Positions 32,586 through 41,202 of a DNA stretch of 64,000 bases are shown in pieces. The position numbers and the translations under genes were made by a program. Location: contig JACPHA010000019.1 of NCBI GenBank assembly GCA_016188825.1, forward strand, positions 1 through 64,000, read 5' to 3'. The first letter of the stretch is position 1. Every line of letters begins with the position of its first letter. Under the pieces are notes generated by a model. The model saw only the letters and a program-made list of their open reading frames with translations. It did no database searches and had not been told where the DNA came from. Source of the DNA: Candidatus Pacearchaeota archaeon (lineage in GTDB: Archaea > Nanobdellota > Nanobdellia > Pacearchaeales > GW2011-AR1).

Positions 32586-35264
32586 TCAAGCCCTGATTAT
32601 TTTTTTATTTGTGACTAAGTTCGGAGGAGGCATCATGCCTTGCTGTCTTCGGTTTCCAAACCAGCGCGCAAATGGATTTCCGCGAACAGTCCAGTAATAT
32701 GCAATGCCGACTATGATTAATAAAACTACTACAATTATTACCCATAACCATTCCCAGCCAAAACCATCAGATTCATCGCCTTCAATATCTGTTGCATTTT
32801 GTGCTGTTGTAACATTTGTTGTTATGTTTGTTGGAGGCAATGCTGGAATTTGTTCTTGAATGTATAAAATTGTTAAGTTTGCCATGCTGTTTGATATTTC
32901 ATTTAGCTTTATTGATAAATCATAATAGCTATCGTTTGTTACATCAAATTTTTTAGTGTCATTGACATTAAATACTGCTTGTTGTGGTGTTGAAGAAACA
33001 TTTATTGTTGCCTCTGTGCTGGTGAGCTTGACAACCCCGATATAGTGTGTTGTTGCGTTTACCTTGATTTTTATTCTTTCTTTTTCTTTTAGTTTTCTGT
33101 TTATGGTACCTTTTTCACTTAGCTCCTTGTCGTCGTGAGCAAAAGTCACTGTCCAGAAGGTTGTTGCGTTTGTGTCTCCTCCGCCTCCGCCTGAGCTGCT
33201 GCTTGAATCGTTGCTTGAAGTAGCAGTAATAACACTTCCTGAACCTTGCGTCTCTGTTCCAGAAAAGTGTGGAAGTCTTACCCAGATTCTGTTGTTAGAA
33301 GTATCTTTGTAGCAAGGATTTGTTATATTTATTGTGCTTTCGTTTGTGCCGCAGGTAGATTGATTTAATAAATAAGCCCATTCACTTTGTTTTGCGGAAT
33401 AATGAGAATAATTTCCTGCCAGAGCAGATGCAGAAGTGCCGTTTGCAGTTGTATTCCACATCTTATTCCAGTTATCGTCATAGAAAATAGGAATTGAAAT
33501 ATTAACTGTTGCACTTTCATTTAATCCTGTTTGTGAAGAGCTTCCTTCTGTGTAAGGAATTGAAACTAAAACATAATCATATATTGTTGGTCCTAGAGAG
33601 CCAAATCTTAAAGCTGACTGGAATGTTCCTGATGTTGAGGTTGTAGCAGAATCATCAAACAAGGCGTCTGGCGGACCTGAAGCAAGCATGTCTACATTAA
33701 CATAATGAACCAAAATTCCTCCTGTTCCCATTCTGAAACTTAATTTTCCGCCGCCGATTATTGCAGACATTGGATTAAAGCTATCAAGTGTGGTAGAGCT
33801 GCCTACCAAACAAGAAGAGGCAGGGTTTGGAACATCGCAAGTTGAGTTTGATATATAGAGAGCCATGGAAATGCTTGATTCTGCCAGAGTTCCGTCAATC
33901 TCGCCTGGGTTAAATGTCGAAATTGTTATATTATTGTTTGTTTGAATTTGAGAAACAGTCGGAGAGGTTTTTTTAGGAGAATAATCCCCGCCTGATGCGT
34001 AAATATTCATTTCTTTTATTCCTGTTGAATTTAATAAAGGCAGAGAAAAGGAAGCAGAAGCAGATTGCTCTATTTCTTCCATCCAAGTGAATTCTAAAGC
34101 GCCGAAAGAAGAATAATCAATCGTCGCTTCAATGTGTGCAGATGTTTGTGATAATGTGCTATTTGTTGTGTTAACCAAATTAAAGCTCTGTTTTGCCGTT
34201 GATATGTTTATTGTTGTACCATCAACTTTTTCCATTGAAATATTTGAAGCTGTGCCTAACAATCCGCTTAAAGAAAAGTTAAAGCTCGTTGTTTCTGCTG
34301 CAGAGCTTAATGTCAAACTTAAATTTCTGAAGCCTCCATAATAATTACTACCATTTCTTGCTGTTGCGAATAATAATATGCTTGAGGTTTCTGCTGTGCC
34401 AGGAAGTGAGATATTGTAAAAGCCGCTTGTTAGGTTGTGGGTGTCTGTGCCTCCATCGGGAACAAAAGCACTTAAATTATATGGCATGTCCCCGAATGTT
34501 GCATGAACCATGTTTCCCGGCTCTAATAAATAAGGAACAACTGTGAATTCATTCCAGACGGAAATTCCAGAGTAATTAATGTATCCAGATACTCTTTTCA
34601 TTTGAAGAGTTGTGTTAAATTGATATTGCAAGGTTTTTGTTGTAAAGTTGTATTTTGATAAGGAATTAACATCATATGAAGAAGAAGCAGAAAAATTGTT
34701 CCAGTTAAAACTTACTGGCATGCTTTGATTTGGATAAATCATTATTGAATAATTTCTGTCTCTTGGAATGTTAATAATTGCTTCATTAACATTTGATTCA
34801 AAATTATCTGCAATTGGGTAGCCGAGTTTTTGATCTTTGATTTGATATCTGAAAGCGATTCTGCCACCGGAAGAGTTTATCGCAGTAATGTTTATTGTTC
34901 CTGCGTCTCTTAAATAAAATGTTGTGCTTGATAATGTGTTATAAATTAAAGAAGGAAAGGCGGGCAAGCTTTGTCCGATGAAATCAATAAATGTTCCATT
35001 TGTGTGTGTTATTTTTGGCTCGTAAAACCAAGATGAATTTTCTGCAACGGTTAAATTAAACCAACCGGATGCATTTGTTGTTGTGAAATTATAACCGATA
35101 ATTTGAAAGTTTGAGTTTCTTACTGTTATATTAACAACAGAGTTATTCAAGGCATTTCCGTTTGTGTCCTTTACTGTGCCGTTGAAATCAAATCCGGAAG
35201 AAAAATTTAAACTAAGAAAAATTATTAAAACTCCCAAGAGCAAAATATCTCTTTCTTTCACCAT
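32586..35264 (-). CDS. Large surface glycoprotein with C-terminal anchor
   Basis: An 892-residue secreted protein. A signal peptide (about 7-24: ILLLGVLIIFLSLNFSSGF) is followed by a carboxypeptidase-regulatory-like domain (FNGTVKDTNGNALNNS...GWFNLTV, about 27-75), long Ser/Thr/Asn-rich beta domains with dozens of NxS/T sequons, a Ser/Gly stretch (about 685-697), and one C-terminal membrane helix (about 848-866: WEWLWVIIVVVLLIIVGIAY) with a basic tail. It is probably an N-glycosylated cell-surface protein. Family not identified. Confidence 0.8.
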   Translation of the reverse strand: MVKERDILLLGVLIIFLSLNFSSGFDFNGTVKDTNGNALNNSVVNITVRNSNFQIIGYNFTTTNASGWFNLTVAENSSWFYEPKITHTNGTFIDFIGQSLPAFPSLIYNTLSSTTFYLRDAGTINITAINSSGGRIAFRYQIKDQKLGYPIADNFESNVNEAIINIPRDRNYSIMIYPNQSMPVSFNWNNFSASSSYDVNSLSKYNFTTKTLQYQFNTTLQMKRVSGYINYSGISVWNEFTVVPYLLEPGNMVHATFGDMPYNLSAFVPDGGTDTHNLTSGFYNISLPGTAETSSILLFATARNGSNYYGGFRNLSLTLSSAAETTSFNFSLSGLLGTASNISMEKVDGTTINISTAKQSFNLVNTTNSTLSQTSAHIEATIDYSSFGALEFTWMEEIEQSASASFSLPLLNSTGIKEMNIYASGGDYSPKKTSPTVSQIQTNNNITISTFNPGEIDGTLAESSISMALYISNSTCDVPNPASSCLVGSSTTLDSFNPMSAIIGGGKLSFRMGTGGILVHYVNVDMLASGPPDALFDDSATTSTSGTFQSALRFGSLGPTIYDYVLVSIPYTEGSSSQTGLNESATVNISIPIFYDDNWNKMWNTTANGTSASALAGNYSHYSAKQSEWAYLLNQSTCGTNESTINITNPCYKDTSNNRIWVRLPHFSGTETQGSGSVITATSSNDSSSSSGGGGGDTNATTFWTVTFAHDDKELSEKGTINRKLKEKERIKIKVNATTHYIGVVKLTSTEATINVSSTPQQAVFNVNDTKKFDVTNDSYYDLSIKLNEISNSMANLTILYIQEQIPALPPTNITTNVTTAQNATDIEGDESDGFGWEWLWVIIVVVLLIIVGIAYYWTVRGNPFARWFGNRRQQGMMPPPNLVTNKKIIRA

Positions 35265-35325
35265 CTTTTACAATTTTAATTAAAATGAAACAGCTTTATA
35301 AACATTTCTTATTTATCAAAGACAG

Positions 35326-35399
35326 GCCTCTATAGCTCAGCTGGTCAGAGTACGAGTTTCGTAAACTCGGGGTCCTGGGTTCGATTCCCAGTAGAGGCT
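35326..35399 (+). tRNA. tRNA-Thr (anticodon CGT)
   Basis: A complete cloverleaf: acceptor GCCTCTA/TAGAGGC, D arm GCTC...GAG, anticodon stem CGAGT/ACTCG with loop TTCGTAA, and T arm CTGGGTTCGATTCCCAG. The anticodon CGT reads ACG. A TATA-like CTTTATAAACATT lies about 27-40 bases upstream. No intron. Confidence 0.95.
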
Positions 35400-35408
35400 T
35401 TCTACAAC

Positions 35409-35446
35409 ACCTTTTAGAAAAAGGTTTTCTAGGAGTTTCCAAAACT
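35409..35446. repeat. Two-hairpin unit after tRNA-Thr
   Basis: ACCTTTT (35409-35415) pairs with AAAAGGT (35419-35425) around loop AGA, and AGTTT (35434-35438) pairs with AAACT (35442-35446). The same two hairpins, loop AGA and linker TCTA.GAG occur at 4504-4540 beside other tRNA genes, but with different stem bases that still pair (AAACTTTTT/AAAAAGTTT). Confidence 0.7.
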
Positions 35447-35497
35447 GTAATAGTTAAAACAAATAATTTTATTAATCAATTTTATTTGATAATTATC

Positions 35498-37186
35498 ATG
35501 AAAGGACTAATTGTGAAACACATTGAAAAAGAGCTGAAAGAATTAAAAGTTAAATTGGGCAAAGAGGAAATTGAAAAATTAATTGAAATTCCTCCTTCGC
35601 CTGAATTTGGTGATTACGCTTTTCCTTGTTTTGTTTTTGTCAAGGAATTGAAAAAAAGTTCTAATGAAATTGCTAAAAACCTGGCCGAAAGAATTGTAAA
35701 AGATGATTTTGAGAAGGTTGAAGCTAGGGGAGCTTATGTTAATTTTTTTCTTGACAGAGAGGTTTTGGCTAACAGAATATTAAAAGAAATTGTTGAGGAG
35801 AAAGACGATTATGGAAAAGAAAATAGAAAAAAGAAAAAAATAATGATTGAATTTTATCAGGCAAACACGCATAAGGCGTTTCATGTTGGGCATATAAGAG
35901 GAACTTCATTAGGAGAAAGTTTGTCAAGAATTTTGGAATTTTATGGATATGAAATAATAAGAGCAAATTATGAGGGAGACAAAGGAATGCATGTTGCAAA
36001 ATGGATTTGGTGCTATCAGAAATTTCATGGCGAGGAAAGACTGATTGAAAATGAGACTTGGATTGCAAATGTTTATATTGATGCTGTAAAAAGATTGACA
36101 GAAAATCCTGAATTGGAAAAAGAAGTTGAAGAAATAAATAGAAAACTGGAAACGAGGGAAGACAAAACTTTGAATGAATTATGGGAGAAAACAAGAAATT
36201 TATCATTGAATTCTTTTGAGAAAATTTACCAAGAGCTAAACGCGAAGTTTGATGTTTATTTTTTTGAATCAGAGATGGAAGAAAAAGGCAAGAAAATTGT
36301 TGATAAAATATTTAATAAAAGAGTTGCACATCTTTCAGACGGTGCATTGATTGTTAACTTGGAGGAGCATGGTTTAGGAATTTGGGTTTTGCTTAGAAAA
36401 GATGGGACAATATTGTATTCTGCAAAAGATTTGGCTCTTGCAGAGATAAAGTTTAAGAAATTTAAAATTGACAAAGCGATTTATGTTGTGGGGGCACAAC
36501 AGAGATTACATTTCATGCAGTTGTTTAAAACTCTCGAGCTAATGAAATTTAAATCAAAAGATAAATTGATTTATGTTCCTGTAAGCGAGGTAAGGTTTCC
36601 TTGGGGGAAGATGTCTTCCAGAACAGGAGAAAATATTCTTTATTCTGATTTTAAGAATGAGCTGATTGAATATGCTAAAAAAGAAATTGAAGAAAGAGAA
36701 AAAATCGGCAAAGATGAATTAGAAAAAAGAGCATTAAGAATTGCGATTGCTGCAATGAAATATTCAATGCTGAAACAAGATACAGACAAGCCGATTATAT
36801 TTGTGAAAGAAGAAGCTATGAAGTTCGAGGGAAATACCGGACCTTATTTGCTCTACAGCTATGCAAGAGCAAGGAGCATATTAAGAAAATCGGTTGGAGG
36901 AAACAGAGAAATTTCTTTTGAAAAAATTCATGACATTGAAAAGAATTTAATTTCCGGGCTGGGAAGATTTCCTGAAATTGTTGAGCAAGCAGGAAAAACA
37001 TTGCAACCTGCTTTGATTGCAAATTATTGCTATGAAATTTCAAAGAAATTCAATGAGTTTTATCATTTGCATAAAGTGATTGGCTCGGAAAATGTGGGCT
37101 TTAGACTTTTGCTAGTTAGGGGGTTTACACAGGTTTTGAAAAATGGATTGAATTTGCTGGGAATTGATGTGCTGGAAAAAATGTAG
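35498..37186 (+). CDS. argS: Arginyl-tRNA synthetase
   Basis: Attaches arginine to tRNA-Arg. The 562-residue protein has the N-terminal additional domain (Add1), the class I HIGH motif as AFHVGHIRG near residue 129, the KMSKS equivalent GKMSSRTG near residue 370, and a C-terminal anticodon-binding helical domain with SYARARSILRK. I chose the ATG at 35498; the open frame starts four codons upstream at a TTG. It follows tRNA-Thr and the two-hairpin unit but is probably transcribed separately. Confidence 0.95.
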   Translation: MKGLIVKHIEKELKELKVKLGKEEIEKLIEIPPSPEFGDYAFPCFVFVKELKKSSNEIAKNLAERIVKDDFEKVEARGAYVNFFLDREVLANRILKEIVEEKDDYGKENRKKKKIMIEFYQANTHKAFHVGHIRGTSLGESLSRILEFYGYEIIRANYEGDKGMHVAKWIWCYQKFHGEERLIENETWIANVYIDAVKRLTENPELEKEVEEINRKLETREDKTLNELWEKTRNLSLNSFEKIYQELNAKFDVYFFESEMEEKGKKIVDKIFNKRVAHLSDGALIVNLEEHGLGIWVLLRKDGTILYSAKDLALAEIKFKKFKIDKAIYVVGAQQRLHFMQLFKTLELMKFKSKDKLIYVPVSEVRFPWGKMSSRTGENILYSDFKNELIEYAKKEIEEREKIGKDELEKRALRIAIAAMKYSMLKQDTDKPIIFVKEEAMKFEGNTGPYLLYSYARARSILRKSVGGNREISFEKIHDIEKNLISGLGRFPEIVEQAGKTLQPALIANYCYEISKKFNEFYHLHKVIGSENVGFRLLLVRGFTQVLKNGLNLLGIDVLEKM

Positions 37187-37386
37187 AACATTAAAATTTA
37201 AGTTGGTTGACAATTTTAGCACCAATCAAATCTTTCAAGCCGTAAAATAATATATTATAGTTGTAATTTATTCAAGGTAATTGTCTATGATTAATTTCTA
37301 AAAGTTATTTACATTAATCTGCTAAAAAGTCAATGCTGATTTAGAATAATCGCCAGATTTAAAAATGCCAATTGTATTTGTTTTCT

Positions 37387-37542
37387 ATGATGAGTGAGAT
37401 ATTGACGGCAAATACATTTTTTCTGCTGATAGTTTTCATAGTTCTTATTATAATTCATGTCAAAAATGGAAATTCTAAAAAGGAAAGCAAGAAGATTAAA
37501 GAAGATATTAAGAAGATAAAAGAGCATATTGTTGGGGAATAA
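37387..37542 (+). CDS. Small single-helix membrane protein
   Basis: A 51-residue protein with one membrane helix (about 9-25: TFFLLIVFIVLIIIHV) and a Lys-rich cytoplasmic tail predicted to be helical (KKIKEDIKKIKEHIVG). It is convergent with the RelE-like gene at 37551. The layout resembles small TM plus coiled-coil proteins of unknown role. Two adjacent ATG codons begin the frame; I give the first. Confidence 0.55.
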   Translation: MMSEILTANTFFLLIVFIVLIIIHVKNGNSKKESKKIKEDIKKIKEHIVGE

Positions 37543-37550
37543 ATAAAAAA

Positions 37551-37799
37551 TTACTGCTCGTCTTTATGATAAAGGTCAAGTATGTACGCTATTTTATTTG
37601 AAGCGTCGTAAAAATATGATAATCTAAAAGGAGAAATATAAAGCTCTCTTGTGCCTTTTTTTGAATATCGCATCGGCTTTCCAACTTCAGGATTTTCCCT
37701 GATTTTAGAAATCTGTTTTATTATTTTTTCTTTTGTTAGCGGATCTTTAATCTTGGAAAAAAGACGTTTAAATCTTTCTTCAAAAATTACCTCTACCAT
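37551..37799 (-). CDS. RelE/ParE-family toxin
   Basis: An 82-residue RelE/ParE-fold protein: VIFEERFKRLFSKIKDPLTK, KIIKQISKIRENPEVGKPMR, YSKKGTRELYISPFRLSYFY and AYILDLYHKDEQ. Basic residues in the C-terminal sheet match RelE-type mRNA interferases or ParE gyrase inhibitors. It follows the AbrB-type antitoxin with a seven-base overlap. Confidence 0.87.
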   Translation of the reverse strand: MVEVIFEERFKRLFSKIKDPLTKEKIIKQISKIRENPEVGKPMRYSKKGTRELYISPFRLSYFYDASNKIAYILDLYHKDEQ

Positions 37800-38062
37800 T
37801 TTTTTATTTCTTTTAAGAAATCTTCGAAGTTCATTCTAATACCTTTTCCAGATTTAACTCTTTCCAAGGCTTCGTCTGTTCTTTTTGCAAATTCCAAATC
37901 ATCTTTCATCTGCTCTGATACTTTTGAAACTTTCTTTAAAATTATTCTGTCTTCATCTTTTACAATAAGCAACTCTTCTCCTTCTCTAAAGTCGCTCCTC
38001 ATATTGCTTGGTATAACCACCTGTCCCTTGGAGCTTATTCTTGTTACATTAATATTTACCAT
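37793..38062 (-). CDS. AbrB-family antitoxin
   Basis: An 89-residue protein with an N-terminal swapped-hairpin AbrB DNA-binding domain (VTRISSKGQVVIPSNMRSDF, about 6-25, then EGEELLIV) and a charged C-terminal helix that would bind the RelE-like toxin. The first gene of the pair. A 16-bp palindrome lies two bases upstream of its start codon and is a likely autoregulatory operator. Confidence 0.88.
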   Translation of the reverse strand: MVNINVTRISSKGQVVIPSNMRSDFREGEELLIVKDEDRIILKKVSKVSEQMKDDLEFAKRTDEALERVKSGKGIRMNFEDFLKEIKKW

Positions 38063-38063
38063 A

Positions 38064-38079
38064 GTAAGACATGTCTTAC
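38064..38079. promoter_or_regulatory. Palindromic operator of the AbrB/RelE pair
   Basis: GTAAGACATGTCTTAC is a perfect 16-bp palindrome just upstream of the antitoxin start at 38062. A reverse-strand TATA-like GATTTAAATATAG is at about 38081-38095, so the palindrome overlaps the expected transcription start. It fits repression by the AbrB-type antitoxin. Confidence 0.7.
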
Positions 38080-38130
38080 ACTATATTTAAATCTTTCGCT
38101 AGAATTTATTTTTGTCTTATCCAGAAATAA

Positions 38131-39016
38131 TGTTCATTCGACAAATAAGATAAGCTCTGCTGTAGAGCAGAGTCTTATGAGGAAACTTAACAAGAGAAAG
38201 ATAAAGTGGATTGTAAGGGAAGTTGAAAGGAGGGAGAATGGGCTTTACACAATAGCAAAGACACAAAACATAACACCACAACATACGTGTTATGTTTATC
38301 GAAAGTATAAAAATTGCAAAGATCCTGTCTTGCTTAGACCAGGAAGAAAACCAAAACAAATAAACGATGAAGAAAGGAAAATTATTATTCAAGCATATAA
38401 AGAAATTAGAGCTTCGGCAACGATGATAGAGCAATATCTCGATGAGAAAGGCGTTCATATCAATCATAACAGAATTCATAGAATTTTGCTGGAAGCAAAA
38501 TTAGCTAAAGAAGAGCAAAGAAAAAAGAACAGAAGAACATGGGTCAGATATGAAAGAAAGCATAGTTTAAGTTTGGGACATACTGATTGGTTTGATTATC
38601 TAGGAAGACAAGGCATCATCTTCATTGATGATGCATCAAGATTCATCACTAGTCATGGAGAGTTTAATAATGCAAATACTGATAACTCATTAAAAGTTTT
38701 TAGAAGAGGTTTGAAATGGGGAATTTACAAACAGATGATGAGCGATCATGGACCTCAATTTGAAGAACAATTTACAGAAGGGCTTAAAAAAGCTGGAATA
38801 AAACATATCAAATCGAGAGTTAAGCATCCACAGTCAAACGGAAAGGCTGAAAGAGCTATACAGACGATAAAAAAGCTCTGGAAAGAACTAGGAAGCTTCG
38901 ATAAGGCAGTTGAACAATACAATTACAAGAAACCGCATATGAGCTTAACTAATGGAAAGCTCAGAACTCCTTATCAAGCTTTCCTGGAGAAAAGAAAAAA
39001 ATAAAAACAATGAACA
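38131..39016. mobile_element. IS481-like insertion sequence, probable bounds
   Basis: TGTTCATT at 38131-38138 and its reverse complement AATGAACA at 39009-39016 bracket the transposase gene and may be short terminal inverted repeats. A nearly identical direct repeat, AGAATTTATTTTTGT, lies outside at 38101 and 39057; whether it is a target duplication is unclear. The exact ends are uncertain. Confidence 0.5.
38177..39004 (+). CDS. IS481-family transposase
   Basis: A 275-residue DDE transposase. The N-terminal helix-turn-helix region (about 1-105) is followed by an integrase core with the catalytic triad visible: Asp in SLGHTDWFD (about 133), Asp in MMSDHGPQF (about 193), Glu in NGKAERAIQ (about 230), and KKPHMSLTNGKLRTPYQAF near the C-terminus. 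All motifs are intact, so the protein may be active. A cut relative of it is at 3-152. Confidence 0.9.
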   Translation: MRKLNKRKIKWIVREVERRENGLYTIAKTQNITPQHTCYVYRKYKNCKDPVLLRPGRKPKQINDEERKIIIQAYKEIRASATMIEQYLDEKGVHINHNRIHRILLEAKLAKEEQRKKNRRTWVRYERKHSLSLGHTDWFDYLGRQGIIFIDDASRFITSHGEFNNANTDNSLKVFRRGLKWGIYKQMMSDHGPQFEEQFTEGLKKAGIKHIKSRVKHPQSNGKAERAIQTIKKLWKELGSFDKAVEQYNYKKPHMSLTNGKLRTPYQAFLEKRKK

Positions 39017-39340
39017 ACTTAAAGAACCGAGTGAAGATTAATAGCGGATATTACACAGAATTTATTTTTTGTAATTTACTAACTGTTACAATTTGTTTTA
39101 CTGTCTTATAAAAGTTGTTCGCTAATTTAGTAATTGGCTACCTGAAAATAGACAAACCGATCTTCAACACTAGTCCTATTACTCCAATAATGAGACCAGT
39201 TACAGCAATATTATTAGGAAAATGTTTCCTTTGAATAGTTGAAAAAACCATTGTCAAGATTGAGGAAAAATAGATGCTAAAAAGATAATAAGCCTAGAAC
39301 TTTGTAAAAGGTCAATGGCAGCTAAAACCAAAGAGGCAAT
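39005..39340. other. Intergenic region after the transposase
   Basis: This 336-base gap holds the right end of the insertion sequence and a 37-codon reverse-strand frame at 39138-39251, listed separately. Otherwise it is AT-rich with no evident promoter cluster or RNA gene. Confidence 0.5.
39138..39251 (-). pseudogene. Possible membrane-protein remnant
   Basis: A 37-codon frame starting MVFSTIQRKHFPNN and continuing with a hydrophobic helix (VTGLIIGVIGLVLKIG). A hydrophobic segment in another frame precedes it, suggesting a frameshifted membrane-protein gene. Low confidence. Confidence 0.3.
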
Positions 39341-39664
39341 TCAAAAACCATTACTTTTTCCTCTGTTTTTATCTTTGCTCGTGGCTTTTGATGCAATCCA
39401 TCCAATAATCGCTCCCAAAATGAAACCAGCAATCATTGGAACAATTATTTTATCTAAAACAGGATTTGAGACGTAAAATAACTCATGAATTACGGCGTTT
39501 GGAAGTGATAAAAAAAAGATTACAATCAAAAAGATACTTTGTATTATACTTGATAAATTCTCGACTTCACCCGGTATAGAAAAAAGAAGGTTAAACAAAA
39601 TAGCGTAAATTATTGCACCATAAACTCCATATCTTGCCCAGTGCGGCAAATCTTTCCATCCCAT
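39341..39664 (-). CDS. Small hypothetical membrane protein
   Basis: A 107-residue protein with about three hydrophobic segments (about 14-31, 39-57 and 72-92) and a basic C-terminal tail (SKATSKDKNRGKSNG). The start MGWKDLPHWARYGVYG is amphipathic. No homologous family is recognised. It lies downstream of SRP RNA on the same strand with an 86-base gap. Confidence 0.6.
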   Translation of the reverse strand: MGWKDLPHWARYGVYGAIIYAILFNLLFSIPGEVENLSSIIQSIFLIVIFFLSLPNAVIHELFYVSNPVLDKIIVPMIAGFILGAIIGWIASKATSKDKNRGKSNGF

Positions 39665-39750
39665 TTTATAGGGTTAGAAAAAGAAATTTATTAGTAAATC
39701 TTTCTGTTCGTTCCTCATGCCTAAAATAAAGAACGCCAAGGGTAATAAGT

Positions 39751-40011
39751 GTGCAGAGAGGGAGTTTGCTTGGTTTTGAGCTGATGGCTTTCTCTTTGCC
39801 TTCTCAGTTTTGCTACCTTGCAAGCGCCATGTTTCTTTTTTAGGGCTGCTCCGATCAAGGCCTGACCCGATTCGAAAGAGCACGACCGAGCAAGACAAAA
39901 CCTCACAGTTGGACAAGAGACCAACAGCGCCTCTGCCTTACTTGCTCCTTTGAGCCCGCCATGAAGCCCGTTTGCGAATGGCGGAGGACTAACCCGCCAG
40001 CATCTCTGCAC
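39751..40011 (-). ncRNA. ffs: Signal recognition particle RNA (7S)
   Basis: A GC-rich island in an AT-rich genome. Reading the reverse strand, GTGCAGAG at the 5' end pairs with CTCTGCAC at the 3' end (helix 1). The Alu-domain pattern follows: GGCGGGTTAGTCCTCC, then CGCAAACGGGCTTCATGGCG. Helix 8 carries GGGTCAGGCC and GGAGCAGCC, the SRP54-binding internal loop sequences. The helix 8 tip reads CCTTGATCGG instead of the usual GGAA tetraloop. A TATA box (about 40030-40044, AACTTTATATAATAAG) is about 27 bases upstream. Exact ends may differ by a few bases. Confidence 0.88.
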
Positions 40012-40151
40012 GAAAATAGCAAATTTGCTTATTATATAAAGTTTGCTTCGATAATGGCTTTGTTGCGTCTACGGGTGTTTTAGTGCATTGTAACGTTAAC
40101 GGTTGGTAATAATCAGAAACTTTATTAAAACTGAATATTTATTCAATAATT

Positions 40152-40592
40152 ATGAAATTAGCAGATTTTATAGCCAAAGCAAAGAAGAGTACCTATGCCA
40201 GTGGAGCTAAGCCTAAAATTTTAGAGGATGGTTTTGAGGAATTAAGCTACGAAGAAAGAGGTCTTCACTACAGAGATAGATGGAAAGGCACTAATCCATT
40301 TGGTGGGGAAGAAATTGTAAAAGAAAAAGATAAAGTTATTTGGATAATGAATTATTATGGAATTGTTTTTTCTATTAAAGTTGAAAGCGAAAAGGTTTAT
40401 GAATTTCTTAGGAAAGCAATGAATCTTGTTAGTAGAGAAAGACCATTTAGAGGGCCTTCACATTTTAAGGAAGGAGATTTTGAATATTTTGATAAAAGTG
40501 AAGGAACTTTGGATAGATTTAAAGGAATAGAGAGAATATTGTATATGGATGAAGAAGTTTATAGATTAGAATATCATGGTGGGAAATTGTGA
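40152..40592 (+). CDS. DUF5680 domain protein
   Basis: A 146-residue protein matching the DUF5680 pattern: ADFIAKAKKSTYASG at the start, a YEERGLHYRDRWKGTNPFGG segment, and VIWIMNYYGIVF. DUF5680 proteins are small, widespread in bacteria and archaea, and sometimes fused to HTH regulators; function is unknown. A TATA-like AACTTTATTAAAA lies about 25-37 bases upstream. Confidence 0.75.
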   Translation: MKLADFIAKAKKSTYASGAKPKILEDGFEELSYEERGLHYRDRWKGTNPFGGEEIVKEKDKVIWIMNYYGIVFSIKVESEKVYEFLRKAMNLVSRERPFRGPSHFKEGDFEYFDKSEGTLDRFKGIERILYMDEEVYRLEYHGGKL

Positions 40593-40660
40593 TATTAACT
40601 TAGAAGTAGTAAAAGAATCGAAAGATTTAAATACTAGAATATAACAATTATAATAATATA

Positions 40661-40999
40661 ATGGAGCTAAAAATGGCTATTCAAACACAGAAAAAAGCAA
40701 GAATGAGTTTAGAGGATGCAGAAGATTTTCTTAGACTTTATGATGTTAGTGTTAAGGATTTAAGAGTGTCTAATACTCTTCAAAGATTGCCTTATATAGA
40801 CCAAAACGATGCAGAAGCAAGTTATCATAGAGTATGGTTTGAAGATTTAAGAAGAGAACTTCAAGAAGGTGCTGAAACAGGTATAAGGATTAGAGGAATT
40901 TATGTTACACAAGCTAAATGTGGTTCTAAAGGAGCAGATAGTGTATGGCAACCAGCAGAACCGAATTACTGGCCAATTGATTTGGAGGTAAGATTGTAA
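40661..40999 (+). CDS. Hypothetical protein
   Basis: A 112-residue predicted soluble protein I do not recognise. The N-terminal part is helical and charged (LEDAEDFLRLYDVSVKDL); the C-terminal part has strand-like segments with two aromatic, Pro-containing stretches (VWQPAEPNYWPID). A TATA-like GAAAGATTTAAATACTAG lies 22-39 bases before the ATG, so the transcript is nearly leaderless. A 43-codon frame follows immediately. Confidence 0.65.
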   Translation: MELKMAIQTQKKARMSLEDAEDFLRLYDVSVKDLRVSNTLQRLPYIDQNDAEASYHRVWFEDLRRELQEGAETGIRIRGIYVTQAKCGSKGADSVWQPAEPNYWPIDLEVRL

Positions 41000-41000
41000 G

Positions 41001-41132
41001 ATGAAAAATGTAATAACCTGTAGAGGCTTAAGAAATTATGTTGGTGAAATTGTAATTCTGACTAGGGATGATAATATCAAAAAGTCCTTGTGTGTGTTTG
41101 GACTTTTGGACACCAAGAATTCTGACAATTAA
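41001..41132 (+). CDS. Possible small protein, 43 residues
   Basis: A frame starting MKNVITCRGLRNYVGEIVIL begins one base after the upstream gene's stop. Its second half runs into the hairpin cluster at 41080, so it too may be a gene whose end was replaced by the hairpins. No homologue recognised. Confidence 0.35.
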   Translation: MKNVITCRGLRNYVGEIVILTRDDNIKKSLCVFGLLDTKNSDN

Positions 41133-41202
41133 ATTCTTGGGTGTGCTCAAGAATTGGAAATTCTTGACATGTTCAAGGAACTTCTGTCAAGTTCCTTGAC
41201 AT
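41080..41202. repeat. Cluster of four consecutive hairpins
   Basis: Stems: AAAAGTCC (41080-41087/41100-41107), ACACC-AAGAATT (41110-41121/41132-41144, one bulged G), TCAAGAATT (41147-41155/41159-41167, loop GGA) and TCAAGGAACTT (41173-41183/41189-41199, extended by ATG/CAT beyond one bulged T). The last two look like a duplicated unit, CAAGnA...CTTGACAT, whose stems differ by changes on both strands that keep pairing. Confidence 0.85.

Noticed and set aside
39674-40011. Two reverse-strand open frames of 80 and 96 codons
   Set aside because: They lie in the GC-rich SRP RNA gene, which explains the open frames; neither resembles a protein.
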